Source: an uncultured Methanobacteriaceae archaeon (GTDB lineage: Archaea > Methanobacteriota > Methanobacteria > Methanobacteriales > Methanobacteriaceae). From it: a DNA stretch of 64,000 nt. A program made the translations under genes and the position numbers. Positions 45,317 to 55,828 of the stretch are shown piece by piece. The stretch lies in NCBI GenBank assembly GCA_947259185.1, contig CAMYKT010000002.1:1-64000 (forward strand). Reading direction: 5' to 3'. The notes under the pieces were generated by a model. It had not been told where the DNA came from, did no database searches, and saw only the letters and a program-made list of their open reading frames with translations. Position 1 is the first letter of the stretch. The number at the start of each line of letters is the position of its first letter.

Positions 45317-45784
45317 TTATTCACCCCGGGTAATTTCAAGGCTTTTAATTGCAAGTTTTCTTAAGGTTCCTTTTAACAATTCCTTTTCCTGGGAGGAAAG
45401 CCCGGATAATATATTTTCTTCCCATTGCTGGTCAATATTACATATTTCCGGTAAGAGTCTTTTGCCATTTTCACTTAAAAAAAGGAGGTATCTGCGGCGG
45501 TTTTCCGGGTCAACCTGGCGATAAATCAGTTCATGGTCTTCCAGTTTTTTTATGGCCCGGGCTACCGTCCCCTTATCAATGTGGAAATGGTGGGATAAAT
45601 CATCCTGGGAAACCCCTTCTTTATGGGATATCTGCATTAGGAATGGGAATTGGCCGGCAGTCAGATCCAGCGATTTAATTTTTTCATTAAGATAAACAAA
45701 GTGAGTACGATGGATGATAGATAAAAAGAACCCCAATGGTAGGTCTTCTTTATCACTTTGCAGTAATTTTTTTGTATTTTCCAT
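45317..45784 (-). CDS. MarR family transcriptional regulator
   Basis: The 155-residue winged-helix protein has LTAGQFPFLMQISHKEGVSQDDLSHHFHIDKGTVARAIKKLEDHELI and the wing VDPENRRRYLLFLSENGKRLL, both typical of MarR. It likely represses itself and the MATE gene and releases DNA when a toxic phenolic or lipophilic compound binds. Upstream lie a tandem duplication and two TTGT-N4-RCAA dyads. The start is at ATG 45784. Confidence 0.92.
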   Translation of the reverse strand: MENTKKLLQSDKEDLPLGFFLSIIHRTHFVYLNEKIKSLDLTAGQFPFLMQISHKEGVSQDDLSHHFHIDKGTVARAIKKLEDHELIYRQVDPENRRRYLLFLSENGKRLLPEICNIDQQWEENILSGLSSQEKELLKGTLRKLAIKSLEITRGE

Positions 45785-45824
45785 TATTAGAAGTCCTTTT
45801 AATTTAATTTTAAAAAATGAAAAT

Positions 45825-45923
45825 TTTAGACCCTGAAAACTGTTAAAAGAAGCCTCATTAAAAAATCTATTTAATATTAGACCTTGAAACAGTTAAAAGA
45901 TGCATTAAAAAGTTTATTTAAAT
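45825..45923. repeat. Imperfect tandem duplication upstream of marR
   Basis: About 50 bp is repeated: 45825-45875 and 45876-45923 share TTAGACC-TGAAA, GTTAAAAGA, CATTAAAAA and TATTTAA blocks with small gaps. It spans the region just upstream of the MarR gene and may double a binding site. Confidence 0.5.
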
Positions 45924-45999
45924 CAATCAGGATTAAAATTATTCTGATCACTTTTTTAGATTTTATAGAATACAGTAGAGAGAATCACCTATATAAATG

Positions 46000-46026
46000 T
46001 TGTCAATGCAACTATTGTCTTAACAA
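46000..46026. promoter_or_regulatory. Two adjacent TTGT-N4-RCAA dyads
   Basis: TTGTCAATGCAA (46000-46011) and TTGTCTTAACAA (46015-46026) have centres 15 bp apart; an outer ATGTTGT/ACAACAT pair frames them. They lie between the helicase gene end and marR, about 215 bases upstream of marR. They fit the TTGY...RCAA style of MarR sites. Confidence 0.45.
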
Positions 46027-46082
46027 CATAATTTTTAATTGAAAAAAAGTAATCTTACCCCCAATGTTTGCATTAAATATTA

Positions 46083-48590
46083 TTAACCTTTTTCTATGGC
46101 TTTTATAAATCGGGAGCATTCTTTAGCCTTTTTATGATTATGAGTAGCATTGGCAATTCTTTTAACTGCATCCAGCATCCGTACCACCCTATCCAGCCAG
46201 GAGAATATATCCCCAGGATAGGCCTGTATCTGGTACCGGTTTAGCAACCTCCGGCTGATGTCCAGGGGATCATAGCCATTCAATCGGCTTTTTATGATTT
46301 TAGACGAAAGTTCCCTCTGCAAACAGTCACAAAATGGTCTTTCCTTACACTCACAGGACATGAAATCAATTTGAATATTTAATACAGTCTCCTGCAGCCC
46401 GGGATCCAGTTTAACCAGGTTTTCGCCAGAAGAAATAATATCCAGGGTGGAATCAGCCAGAAGCCTAGTGGAGAAATTGGCTTTCACTGCCTGAGAAAGC
46501 TGCCGATGGAGCCGGCTGGATAAGTAGGCACTCTCAAATGGTTCCAGATAAAGAGCAATGTCCAGTGGTCCTTTTTTTGATTTTCTTTTCAGGTTTTTCT
46601 GGATATAGTAAGCATCCTCTGAATTAAGAAAAGAAACAGAAACCGCCCTTCCATAACGGGTGGGTTTAATACTACCATGATCCACCTTAATCCAGCCATA
46701 AGATTCCATGGTAAGGAGGGCCTGATCTATGTCCGTAGATAGAGGCATTCCCTGGTAAAATTTGGAAATATCCGATGTATTTTTCAGGGCATAGGAGGAA
46801 ATATCCGCCAGGATTTGTTCCAGGGTATCTTCCGGGTAATAATACACCTGGACTGAGTCCACGTCACTTTCCAGTAATTCCACTGCCTTTAGTTCTTCGC
46901 TCTCCTCATCAAAGGTCAGCCCTATCTCTCCTAAAAGGTATACTCGGCCCCGGTCATGGTAGGAAGGTCTGCCCGCACGTCCCAGCATCTGGGAAAATTC
47001 ATTGGGAGTGATCCATTTATTACCCATAAGCAGAGTTTCAAAGATTACCTGGGAGGCAGGAAAATCCACCCCTGCTGCTAAGGCCGCGGTGGTAACCACG
47101 GTGGATATTTCCTGGCGGCTGAATGATTTTTCAATCCTTTCCTTTTGAGCATAAGATAAACCAGCATGATAAGCCGCGGCAGTAACCCGGTGCCGGGTTA
47201 AGTAATTGGCTATGAGGTGGGTTTTTCGCCGGGAGTTGGTGAAGATGATGGTCTGGCCATGGAATCCTTTTTTGGATTTTTCTTTAAATTCCTGGCGGGA
47301 GATCCGGGTCATTAATAGCTTTTTTTCCTCTTCAGTCCTGGTGAAAATAAGGTGCCTTTCCAGTGGTACCGGACGACGGTCATATTCTACCAGCTTCATT
47401 TTAAATTGCCCTGCAATTTGTAAGGGATTTTTAACAGTAGCCGAAAGTCCAATGACCTGTATTCCTGGAAAAATAGTATTAAGGCGTTTAATAAGGCCGT
47501 TTAGTCGAGGACCCCGTTCTTCATCATCCAGGGTGTGTATTTCATCAATCACCACCACCCCCAGATCCTGCAGGAGGTGGGATTTACCAGAGCGGAGCAT
47601 GAAGTCCACCCCTTCGTAGGTTCCCACTATGATATCTGCCTCTTTTATATCATCATCAGGGAGTTTTATTTCTTCCCGTGCTTTAATCCGACTCATACCC
47701 ACCTTTATAGATGTCTTAAGGCCTAATGGAGAGTATCTCTTTTTAAAATCCCGATATTTCTGATTGGCCAGGGCCACCAGAGGGGTTAAAAAAATGAATT
47801 TCTTACCATTTAAAGCAGCAGGTATGCCGGCCAGTTCCCCGATAAGGGTTTTACCACTGGCGGTGGCAGATACCACCAGCATGCTTTCCCCCTGCAGTAG
47901 TCCGTTTTCTAAGGCCAGGTACTGTACCGGTAATAGTTTAGAACTACCCTGCTTTTTTAGAGCTCTTTTGAATTTTTCAGGGAGTTTTAAGGAATTAATA
48001 TCTACTTCGGGTATGTTTTTATCCCGGATAGAGGTGATTTTATCAAAAAGAGTGAGTTCTTTATTTTTTAGAGGGTCGAAACTGGGGTCCATTACCTGAA
48101 GTACCTTATCCAGGTTCCCGGTTTTATCCAGTAATCTTTTAAAGTTATTGAAGGTTTTTTTATTAATGCCCCGGTATTTCAATTCCCTTTTTATTTCTTC
48201 TTCAGCACACATACGACAGATCTTTTGCTGGTGATGATCAAATGAAGATTTAGAGGTTATTATAGTTATATTTCCATCCATAGTACAGTGCTGGCAAATC
48301 TGAGTCCTTCGGTACTTTATATTTAAAGAATCCAGGAATTCTTCTGTTTCTTCATCTTTTCCAATTAAAAAAACCGCCTGTTTTCTTAATAATTTTATAG
48401 CCTCCTGAGGCGGAAGGACGGTTTCTTTGTCATTTTTTACCATAAAACGGTGGATTTTACTACCGCTGGGGGTTTTTCTAAATTTGATATATCCATAAAA
48501 TTCTGGTTTCCGCCGGGAATTAAGGGCACCCTTAGGACTTCCAATAGGAAACATTTCCAGAATTTTCTTTTTCTTTTTTAGAATTATCAT
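46083..48590 (-). CDS. Ski2-like DEAD/DEAH-box helicase with zinc finger
   Basis: The 835-residue protein has an N-terminal region with a Cys4 zinc finger (C99, C102, C125, C128). The helicase core has a Walker A ATASGKT (242-248), DEIH (349-352), a SAT motif and QMLGRAGRP in the second RecA domain. The C-terminus has another Cys-rich stretch (CECKERPFCDCL). This matches the archaeal Ski2-like helicases that carry a DUF5814-type N-terminal region. RNA or DNA unwinding in repair or decay is expected. It is not Hel308, which lacks these zinc fingers. Confidence 0.85.
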   Translation of the reverse strand: MIILKKKKKILEMFPIGSPKGALNSRRKPEFYGYIKFRKTPSGSKIHRFMVKNDKETVLPPQEAIKLLRKQAVFLIGKDEETEEFLDSLNIKYRRTQICQHCTMDGNITIITSKSSFDHHQQKICRMCAEEEIKRELKYRGINKKTFNNFKRLLDKTGNLDKVLQVMDPSFDPLKNKELTLFDKITSIRDKNIPEVDINSLKLPEKFKRALKKQGSSKLLPVQYLALENGLLQGESMLVVSATASGKTLIGELAGIPAALNGKKFIFLTPLVALANQKYRDFKKRYSPLGLKTSIKVGMSRIKAREEIKLPDDDIKEADIIVGTYEGVDFMLRSGKSHLLQDLGVVVIDEIHTLDDEERGPRLNGLIKRLNTIFPGIQVIGLSATVKNPLQIAGQFKMKLVEYDRRPVPLERHLIFTRTEEEKKLLMTRISRQEFKEKSKKGFHGQTIIFTNSRRKTHLIANYLTRHRVTAAAYHAGLSYAQKERIEKSFSRQEISTVVTTAALAAGVDFPASQVIFETLLMGNKWITPNEFSQMLGRAGRPSYHDRGRVYLLGEIGLTFDEESEELKAVELLESDVDSVQVYYYPEDTLEQILADISSYALKNTSDISKFYQGMPLSTDIDQALLTMESYGWIKVDHGSIKPTRYGRAVSVSFLNSEDAYYIQKNLKRKSKKGPLDIALYLEPFESAYLSSRLHRQLSQAVKANFSTRLLADSTLDIISSGENLVKLDPGLQETVLNIQIDFMSCECKERPFCDCLQRELSSKIIKSRLNGYDPLDISRRLLNRYQIQAYPGDIFSWLDRVVRMLDAVKRIANATHNHKKAKECSRFIKAIEKG

Positions 48591-48613
48591 TTATTATCCT
48601 GTAATGGTCTTTA

Positions 48614-50275
48614 TCAGGCCAGGTCTTCTTGTTCTGCTTTTTTTTGTTTTAAAAGTTCTAGGGAGAGTTCTTTTAGTTTGAATTTTTGTACCTTTCCACT
48701 GGCAGTTAAGGGGAATTCCTCCACCATGAAAACATGCTTGGGGACCTTATAACGTGCAATTTTGGATATAGCATAGTCCCTTACATCTTCCTCTTTTAAA
48801 TCAACATTTTCTTCTTTTATGATGAAGGCCCCTACCAGTTCCCCGTATTTATGATCAGGTATGCCCACCACCTGCACATCCTTAACACCCTGCATGGTAT
48901 GCAGGAACTCTTCGATTTCCCGGGGATAAATATTTTCACCCCCCCGTATAATCATGTCCTTAATACGGCCCACAATAGAATAATAACCATCTTCATCCAT
49001 TACTGCTAAATCCCCACTGTGCAACCACCCTTCAGAATCAATGGTTTCCCGGGTCATATCCTGCATTTTATAGTACCCTTCCATAACATTGTACCCCCGG
49101 CAGCAGATTTCTCCAGGTTCACCCACTCCCCGGGTTTGGCCTGTTTCCGGGTCCACAATTTTAACATCAATATGGGGCATTTTAGTCCCTACCGTATTCA
49201 CTTTCTTTTCTATAGGGTCATCCACACTGGTCTGGGTGAATACCGGGGAAGCTTCCGTTAAACCATAGGCAATGGTTACCTCTTTCATATTCATATCTTC
49301 CATCACCCTCTTCATGGCCTCAATGGGACAGGTGGATCCTGCCATGATACCGGTGCGGAGGGAAGATAAATCAAACATACTAAACATAGGGTGGGTGAAC
49401 TCGGCAATGAACATGGTGGGAACGCCATATACGGCGGTACATTTTTCTTTTTGAATGGCCGCCAATACCAGCAGGGGATCAAATAACTCCACCATTATAA
49501 GGGTTCCTCCATGGGTTAAAATCGCCAGAACTCCCAGTACTATACCAAAACAGTGAAATAATGGTACTGGTAAACATAACCTATCAGAACCGGTGAATTT
49601 TTGTCTTTCCCCAATATAGTAACCATTGTTCAGGATATTACGGTGGGTGAGCATTACCCCTTTGGGAAAACCCGTGGTGCCGGAGGTGTACTGCATATTA
49701 ATTACATCTTTATTGGAAAGAGATTTTTTAGCCTGAACTAAAGCCTCATCTGAGGCGTGTTTTCCTAAAAGTAATAATTCCGGAGTGTTATACATCCCCC
49801 GATGTTTTTCCGGGCCAATGTAAATCACACTCTTCAGGTGCGGGAATTCTTTACTCTTCAAATTACCCCGGCTATGAGTTTTAAGTTCCTCCACCAGGCT
49901 GTAAACAGTTTCCACATAATCCACATCCCGGAAGCCATCTATGATGGCCAGTGCTTTCATATCAGATTGTTTCATTACATAGGCCAGTTCATGGCTTTTA
50001 TAGGCCGTGTTAACTGTTACCAGCACCACACCTATTTTAGCCGTGGCAAACATGAAGGTGAGCCAGTCCGGAACATTTTTAGCCCATATACCCACATGGT
50101 CTCCTTTTTTCAGGCCGATAGACAGCAGACCCTTGGCCAGCATATCCACCCTTTGATTGAATTCAAGATATGTGAATCGTAAATCCCGATCAGGGTAAAC
50201 CATGAATTCCCGGTCTGGATGTTTTTCTACTTCTTTTTCAAAAAATTCCCCTATGGTATCCTCAGTAAAGACCAT
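48614..50275 (-). CDS. AMP-forming acyl-CoA synthetase
   Basis: The 553-residue ANL-superfamily enzyme has the P-loop [30 protein letters not shown], and [27 protein letters not shown] with the following [12 protein letters not shown]. The C-terminal lysine motif ASGKVQKFK is present. It activates a carboxylic acid as acyl-AMP then acyl-CoA. Substrate may be a fatty, branched or aromatic acid, since archaeal lipids are not fatty-acid based. It is downstream of a hotdog thioesterase and an XRE-cupin regulator on the same strand. Confidence 0.92.
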   Translation of the reverse strand: MVFTEDTIGEFFEKEVEKHPDREFMVYPDRDLRFTYLEFNQRVDMLAKGLLSIGLKKGDHVGIWAKNVPDWLTFMFATAKIGVVLVTVNTAYKSHELAYVMKQSDMKALAIIDGFRDVDYVETVYSLVEELKTHSRGNLKSKEFPHLKSVIYIGPEKHRGMYNTPELLLLGKHASDEALVQAKKSLSNKDVINMQYTSGTTGFPKGVMLTHRNILNNGYYIGERQKFTGSDRLCLPVPLFHCFGIVLGVLAILTHGGTLIMVELFDPLLVLAAIQKEKCTAVYGVPTMFIAEFTHPMFSMFDLSSLRTGIMAGSTCPIEAMKRVMEDMNMKEVTIAYGLTEASPVFTQTSVDDPIEKKVNTVGTKMPHIDVKIVDPETGQTRGVGEPGEICCRGYNVMEGYYKMQDMTRETIDSEGWLHSGDLAVMDEDGYYSIVGRIKDMIIRGGENIYPREIEEFLHTMQGVKDVQVVGIPDHKYGELVGAFIIKEENVDLKEEDVRDYAISKIARYKVPKHVFMVEEFPLTASGKVQKFKLKELSLELLKQKKAEQEDLA

Positions 50276-50393
50276 GTATTCACCTGATAAGTTTTATTAA
50301 ATTTAGTATTTTCAAAAATATAAGTATATTAGTTTAGTATTTCCTGTAATAATTTTAATTTTTATTATTTCCTCTAATACAAAAAGTTGGTCC

Positions 50394-50810
50394 CTATTTA
50401 GCCTCTTGTGGTTCTTCAATTAGATGTTTTTCCAGTTCCTGACGGATACTTCCCGGAATTATGCGGCTGGTATTTTCAATAAAGTCAAAGTGTACAATAA
50501 CTGCTTTACCGGTGGCCTTTAATTCATTATTCTGCCAGGCCTCATGTCCAATAGTAAAGGAGGAGTTTCCAATATGTGAAATGAAGCTTCTTATTTCCAC
50601 ATCATCCCCATAGTACATCTGTCCTATAAAATCAAATTCAGTCCGAACCAGGATCAATTTCCATTTTTCATAGCTCAAATCCAGATCAGGAGTAAACATC
50701 CGGAATATAGGATTTCGCCCTTTTTCAAACCATACTGCTAGCACAGTATTATTAACGTGTTTTAAACCATCTATATCCCCAAAACGTGGAGTAACCATTA
50801 TTTTAAACAT
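50394..50810 (-). CDS. Acyl-CoA thioesterase, hotdog fold (YbgC/FcbC type)
   Basis: The 138-residue protein has the YbgC/4HBT pattern: VTPRFGDIDGLKHVNNTVLAVWFEKGR near the start, with the catalytic Asp, and later strands FDFIGQMYYGDDVEIR and IGHEAWQNNELKATGKAVIVHFD. It hydrolyses acyl-CoA. Its presence beside an acyl-CoA synthetase suggests a shared acid substrate. It lies in a probable operon between the XRE-cupin regulator (55 bases upstream) and the ligase (118 bases downstream). Confidence 0.88.
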   Translation of the reverse strand: MFKIMVTPRFGDIDGLKHVNNTVLAVWFEKGRNPIFRMFTPDLDLSYEKWKLILVRTEFDFIGQMYYGDDVEIRSFISHIGNSSFTIGHEAWQNNELKATGKAVIVHFDFIENTSRIIPGSIRQELEKHLIEEPQEAK

Positions 50811-50865
50811 GATATCATCTTAACTAAAATTTTAATATTTTTTGGAATTGAATCCCGGAAATTAA

Positions 50866-51444
50866 TTAAAATGGGGTATACACTACTGCCAGTATACGGG
50901 CTTTATTTTCTCCCAGAGCATGTAAATGATGAGGCACTACTGAATCATAATATATGCTGTCCCCTTCCTTTATCTGATATTTTTCCTGCCCATATAGCAG
51001 CTCGATGTTACCATTCAAAACATATAAAAATTCTTCACCTTCGTGGGAGGATAATTTATAGCTATCCTCCTGGTGGATATCCACATCCACCAAAAATGGT
51101 TCCATGTGCCTGTCACTTTTAGGCGATGCCAGGGAGTAGCATTCAAGAGTGGACTCTTTATTGTGACCTTCTTCCCCAGAGAAGTATATAACCTGATGAC
51201 TTTTACCTTTTTCAACCACGACTGGTCCTTTTTGAGGTACATCGTCCATGAATGTTCCTAAACGTACTCCCAGGGCCCGGGCAATTTTTATTAAAGGGGT
51301 AAGTGAAGTTACAATCTCCCCATTTTCTATACTTTCTATTAAGTCCGGGGTATTCCCACTGGCCCGGGCCAGTTCTTCCATGCTCATTTCTCTTTCCTGT
51401 CTTAGATTGCGAATTTTTGCTCCGATAATATTCTTTTCAGTCAC
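50866..51444 (-). CDS. XRE-family regulator with C-terminal cupin
   Basis: The 192-residue protein has an N-terminal helix-turn-helix ([34 protein letters not shown], ~9-42). A C-terminal cupin with a [31 protein letters not shown] beta-barrel and a [10 protein letters not shown] end follows. Such proteins sense small molecules in the cupin. First in the probable operon with a thioesterase and an acyl-CoA synthetase, it may respond to the acyl substrate. The 14-bp direct repeats upstream may be its sites. Confidence 0.92.
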   Translation of the reverse strand: MTEKNIIGAKIRNLRQEREMSMEELARASGNTPDLIESIENGEIVTSLTPLIKIARALGVRLGTFMDDVPQKGPVVVEKGKSHQVIYFSGEEGHNKESTLECYSLASPKSDRHMEPFLVDVDIHQEDSYKLSSHEGEEFLYVLNGNIELLYGQEKYQIKEGDSIYYDSVVPHHLHALGENKARILAVVYTPF

Positions 51445-51524
51445 CGAATCACCTGAATCATTTCATGGAATAAATATCTATTAATCCAGAAGCTTTAATA
51501 GTAGTTGTTTGTGTTTAGTTCCAT

Positions 51525-51581
51525 ATAAATTAGTTTTAGTTGTAAAAGCAGAAAAAAACTTACTAAAATAAATTAGTTTTA
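51525..51581. repeat. Two 14-bp direct repeats upstream of the XRE-cupin gene
   Basis: ATAAATTAGTTTTA occurs identically at 51525-51538 and 51568-51581, 43 bp apart; an inverted AAAACT element precedes the second. They lie 80-140 bases upstream of the XRE-cupin gene and may be its operators. Confidence 0.45.
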
Positions 51582-51717
51582 AAGAGCAGAAACCAGGCAA
51601 AAACTATTTTTCAAGATTAATAAGCAGTTAGTGTTCATTTATCTATTAATATTATGCTAAAAAGATAATTTAGTTAAATTTTAGGAATGTTTTCTTACAG
51701 ATTTATTAAAACTAACA

Positions 51718-52008
51718 CTATTCATTACGATTACGGGAATTAGAATCAAAATTACTTTGGTTGGTGGTGTTATTGGTGGTTTGATTAGTGGTGTTATTGG
51801 TTATGGTAATAACTCTCTCTCGCAGGAGTACCGGCTCAAAATCCGGGTCTCCGATAATACTTATTTGGCCATCATCTGCTGCCAGGGTGGTGGGGAGTTC
51901 TAGGGATATACTGTCAGATACCACCAGACTTAAGGAGGATCCGCAGCCATAAGCAAAAAGGGCCAGCAGAATAACAGCAAATAACTTACCTGATTTTTTT
52001 GGATTCAA
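51718..52008 (-). CDS. Small lipoprotein-like secreted protein
   Basis: The 96-residue protein has a signal segment (KLFAVILLALFAYGC) ending in a Cys at position 22, which resembles a lipobox. A Ser/Leu-rich middle and a C-terminal Asn/Thr tail (TNNTTNQTTNNTTNQSN) follow, offering several N-glycosylation sequons (NTT, NQT, NQS). It is not recognised. Surface attachment through a lipid or glycosylated tail is inferred; archaeal lipobox use is uncertain. Confidence 0.55.
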   Translation of the reverse strand: MNPKKSGKLFAVILLALFAYGCGSSLSLVVSDSISLELPTTLAADDGQISIIGDPDFEPVLLRERVITITNNTTNQTTNNTTNQSNFDSNSRNRNE

Positions 52009-52343
52009 ATTAGCAGCCTCATAAACTTAAAATATTTTATGGATATTTATAGTGTGAATTGCAGCAGTATATTAATCTATCTAAGTTCATCTAAGCCCCC
52101 TCTAACCTGCCAATGATAACCTCCCCCAAATATAACCAGTTTAATTGATGTAATATGAGGATTCAAAGCCGGTTTTATAATCCCAAAAATATGGATACCA
52201 GTACAATTAAAAAACTACTATCCCTTTGAGAATGATTTTTTAAATAACCAGGGGGGTTATTGTATAATTGTCCCTATTAATCCCGGTTTTTTTAATCCAT
52301 ACCCATCATTATTACAGTTACTATTACACAAGATCCTTATTTA
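52009..52343. other. Intergenic region with a short hairpin
   Basis: No gene is seen. AATAACC-AGGGG-GGTTATT forms a hairpin at 52243-52261. It lies past the end of the DUF308 gene (minus strand) and may help terminate it. Confidence 0.4.
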
Positions 52344-52880
52344 TCAGGGCAGAGGTTCTATTATTTTAGATGGTTTAAGGAAAAATATGATGATTCCATC
52401 GGCAATTAAAAATAGTCCGATTAAAACCGCCAGGTAATAGGAATCCAGTTGAATACCTGCTATTATTTGATAAATGATGCTCAGATAGATTATTCCCAAA
52501 ACAATGCTAAGTAGGCCAGTGCTGCCCCATTTACCATTAACTTGTTTCCGGAATAGGAAAGTAATCATCCCGAATACCAAAAGCATTATTCCCACTACCA
52601 CCAGCCAGAAATTTAGTAAAGGGTCAAAAGAAATTATACCTGTATAATAAACTAAAGCACTGATAATGGCTAGAATCCCAATTAAGAACACCATTGAGCC
52701 GAATAGTTTACTATCTTCCTGGATATTGAAGCTTAAGAAAACCCAGGCCATACCTAAAAAGAGGAGGCCTAAGCCAGTTACCATGGCCGTGGTGAAAAAA
52801 TAGAAAAGAGGCATTATAATTATCAATATCCCGATTATTATTTCTAAAATGCCCAGTTTGTTATATAAATCTTTTTTCAT
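52344..52880 (-). CDS. DUF308 / HdeD-like membrane protein
   Basis: The 178-residue protein has about six hydrophobic helices in repeats with internal GILIIIMPLFYF and GLLFLGMAWVFLSF segments. That is the pattern of DUF308 (HdeD-type) membrane proteins. HdeD is linked to acid resistance in enterics, but archaeal members are uncharacterised. ATG 52880 is chosen since GGGTGA lies 6 bases upstream; an upstream in-frame extension of 30 residues lacks a site and is basic. It stands alone. Confidence 0.75.
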   Translation of the reverse strand: MKKDLYNKLGILEIIIGILIIIMPLFYFFTTAMVTGLGLLFLGMAWVFLSFNIQEDSKLFGSMVFLIGILAIISALVYYTGIISFDPLLNFWLVVVGIMLLVFGMITFLFRKQVNGKWGSTGLLSIVLGIIYLSIIYQIIAGIQLDSYYLAVLIGLFLIADGIIIFFLKPSKIIEPLP

Positions 52881-53028
52881 TTGCTTCACCCGAAATCCCT
52901 TGTTATAAATTTGTATAAGATGATATTTAAATCTATGGAAGGTGATAGTTAGGTCTTTAGCCCATCCCATTATATCCTGAAATAATTAATCACAAAGATT
53001 AAATAAAACCTCTTAAAGATATCTCATC

Positions 53029-53042
53029 GGAAAAAGGTTGCC
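53029..53042. promoter_or_regulatory. Near-match to an NrpR operator upstream of amtB
   Basis: GGAA-AAAGGT-TGCC differs by one base from GGAA-N6-TTCC. It lies about 184 bases before amtB. Weak on its own; noted because a perfect site exists upstream of the PII-like pair. Confidence 0.25.
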
Positions 53043-53225
53043 TTTGTCCACTAAAAGGAGGTAGATGCCAGGTAAGATAACTGAATGACTAAATGCATAT
53101 TAAAGTTTTATTGAGCGTATAATAACCGTAAATAGCTTATAATCATTTAAATTATAATTTAAGACTTTATATGACCACCATAAGTATTATTTAAACTATG
53201 ATTTATTTTAAAAAGGAGTGATAGG

Positions 53226-54461
53226 ATGGTAGCAATAATCAACTCAGGCGACACCGCCTGGATGATGATTTCAACTGCTCTTGTGATATTAATGACCATA
53301 CCCGGGTTATCTCTGTTTTATTCTGGATTAATTCGCAGACATAATGTTTTAAACACCATGTTTCTTTCATTTATTACCTTCGCTATTGTGAGTATATTGT
53401 GGTTTGTTTTTGGTTATGACCTGGTATTTGGGCAGGATATATCCGGATTAATTGGATACTTACAAAATCCATTTTTTAGTGGATTTTTAGAGACAAAAGC
53501 CGTGTCGAATCTGGCCCCCACCATACCAGGAGGCCTTTTTGCACTATTTCAAATGACCTTTGCCGCCATAACCGTAGCGCTGATTTCAGGAGCCATTGTA
53601 GAACGTATGAAATTTTCAGCGTGGCTTTTATTTGTTCCATTATGGATGATACTGGTTTACATCCCTATAGCCCACTGGGTATGGGGAGGCGGATGGTTGG
53701 CCCAATTAGGAGTCATTGATTTTGCCGGGGGCCTGGTGGTTCATTTAAGTAGTGGTGTAGCTGCACTGGCACTGGTTTTATTATTAGGGGTTAGAAAAGA
53801 CATGCGTCTTCTGCCTCATAATCTGGGATATTCCGTGATAGGGACCGGGCTTTTATGGTTTGGCTGGTTTGGATTTAATGCAGGTTCAGCACTAAGTGCC
53901 GGAGACCTGGCCGTGGCAGCCATGATTGTAACCAATGTTTCAGCTGCAGCAGGTATGTTAGGCTGGGTTCTAATGGATAAATTTAATACGGGAAAGCCAA
54001 CACTTTTAGGTGCTCTTTCCGGGGCTATTGCTGGTTTAGCAGCTATTACCCCAGCAGCAGGATATGTTAATGTAACTGCCGCTTTAGTAATAGGTTTTGC
54101 AGCTTCAGTTATATGTTACTATGCAGTATCTCGCCTGAAACCCCGTTTAGGTTACGACGACGCGCTGGATGTGTTTGGGATCCACGGAGTATCTGGAGTG
54201 GTAGGAAGTATATCTGTAGGTATTTTTGCCCTGCCAGTACTAAACAGTACCCTGCAGTCTGGAGGTTTAATCACTGGAAGTTTCAGTCTCCTGGGTAGTC
54301 AGATTTTAGCCGTTCTGGTGGTGGCCGGTTACTCTTTTTTAGTAACACTGGCCCTGGGTAAGCTAATTAATAAGATTGTGGGTTTAAGGGTGAGGGAAGA
54401 CCACGAAATTCAGGGTCTGGACATCAACCTTCATGAGGAATCTGGTTACAGATTATCCTAG
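53226..54461 (+). CDS. amtB: Ammonium transporter
   Basis: The 411-residue Amt/MEP/Rh protein has about eleven helices and the family blocks [47 protein letters not shown] and [14 protein letters not shown]. The pore His are in AHWVW-like and [13 protein letters not shown] positions. It imports ammonium and is gated by GlnK. AAGGAGTGAT precedes ATG. It lies 81 bases before glnK, the standard amtB-glnK pair. Confidence 0.95.
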   Translation: MVAIINSGDTAWMMISTALVILMTIPGLSLFYSGLIRRHNVLNTMFLSFITFAIVSILWFVFGYDLVFGQDISGLIGYLQNPFFSGFLETKAVSNLAPTIPGGLFALFQMTFAAITVALISGAIVERMKFSAWLLFVPLWMILVYIPIAHWVWGGGWLAQLGVIDFAGGLVVHLSSGVAALALVLLLGVRKDMRLLPHNLGYSVIGTGLLWFGWFGFNAGSALSAGDLAVAAMIVTNVSAAAGMLGWVLMDKFNTGKPTLLGALSGAIAGLAAITPAAGYVNVTAALVIGFAASVICYYAVSRLKPRLGYDDALDVFGIHGVSGVVGSISVGIFALPVLNSTLQSGGLITGSFSLLGSQILAVLVVAGYSFLVTLALGKLINKIVGLRVREDHEIQGLDINLHEESGYRLS

Positions 54462-54509
54462 ATATTTTTAAATGGATGATTAATAAGATTATATCCATAA
54501 AAATATTAA

Positions 54510-54881
<372 letters not shown>

Positions 54882-54985
54882 TCTACCTATTTTTATTTTT
54901 TTTAGGTAGTGATGTTAGTTTTTATATTTTCTATTTTTTTAGAAAGTTGGAGTTTCTTTTTTTATTATACTATCCGTACCGAATA

Positions 54986-55504
54986 TTAAGTCCCTTTTTG
55001 GCGTAGTATAAATTTGAAGCGGTAAAAAATGGATATTGAAGCAATAGCTAAAACCAGGATTAATAATATATTCCATACAAATTGGTAGGGGAATATTAGA
55101 GATATTAATATTGCTAGCATTAAAAATGATCCAAAAAACTTGCCTGCAGGATCATAGATCAGTTTTTCTAATGTAGAAGACATTATAAAAAGGGAGAACA
55201 TGACCAGTAATAGTAGTGGGAGTAAGAGTGGATACCATCCCTTAATTCCCATCCCCAGAAAGCAGGTGCTTATAAATATAAAATCAGCAGTCACATCAAT
55301 ATAAGCTCCCTTATTAGAATTTACATTCATTTTCCGGGCCAGGTATCCATCTAAAAAATCCGTTAAGATTGCTAAAAGAAATACTAGAAGGGAATAAAAG
55401 TATAATCCATTTAAAAATAAGTAGGCCCACACCGGAGCGGCTGTAATCCTCATAAGGCTTAATAAATGAGGTATATTTTTTTTAAAAAAAATTGAAAAAT
55501 CCAT
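54986..55504 (-). CDS. CDP-alcohol phosphatidyltransferase
   Basis: The 172-residue membrane protein has the motif D-x2-D-G-x2-A-R (in ILTDFLDGYLARKM), with further Asp in YIDVTADF. This is the CDP-OH-P-transferase core (DGxxARxxxxxGxxxDxxxD). Archaeal members make phospholipids from CDP-archaeol. The alcohol (serine, glycerol, inositol-like) is unknown. ATG 55504 is preferred: GGAG lies 6 bases upstream; the ATG at 55525 lacks one. Confidence 0.85.
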   Translation of the reverse strand: MDFSIFFKKNIPHLLSLMRITAAPVWAYLFLNGLYFYSLLVFLLAILTDFLDGYLARKMNVNSNKGAYIDVTADFIFISTCFLGMGIKGWYPLLLPLLLLVMFSLFIMSSTLEKLIYDPAGKFFGSFLMLAILISLIFPYQFVWNILLILVLAIASISIFYRFKFILRQKGT

Positions 55505-55525
55505 TTTTGCTCCACTGAAATTCAA

Positions 55526-55828
55526 TCTGCAGATTTTTTTTAATCATGAGAGATTTTAAGGTTATAAACACGGGATTTTATATTTTAATAGCATATAATT
55601 GTATCCATTAATAAATAATATCCTGTCTATATTTTTTTTTATTTTTTTAAAAGGGTTATAGCAGGGTTAGTGTATCAGGGAACTTCTGAAGGTTTATTTG
55701 AATTGTAAAGTTAAAGTGTGTTGAAATGCTACACTATCTCAAATCCATAATTAGCAATCTATTAGCAAAAAACATTCTAATAGTCTCTTCAACCCCCACC
55801 AACTGGAAAGCCCTTTTATTGCAAAAGA
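55526..55828. other. AT-rich intergenic region
   Basis: No gene or repeat of note was seen between the CDP-alcohol transferase and the promoter of the PII-like pair. Confidence 0.4.

Noticed and set aside
46083..48590. Hel308 helicase
   Set aside because: The zinc-finger N-terminus and C-terminal Cys cluster do not occur in Hel308; a separate archaeal Ski2-like group fits.
53029..53042. NrpR operator of amtB
   Set aside because: One mismatch and a long distance from the start make it weak; kept only as a low-confidence feature.
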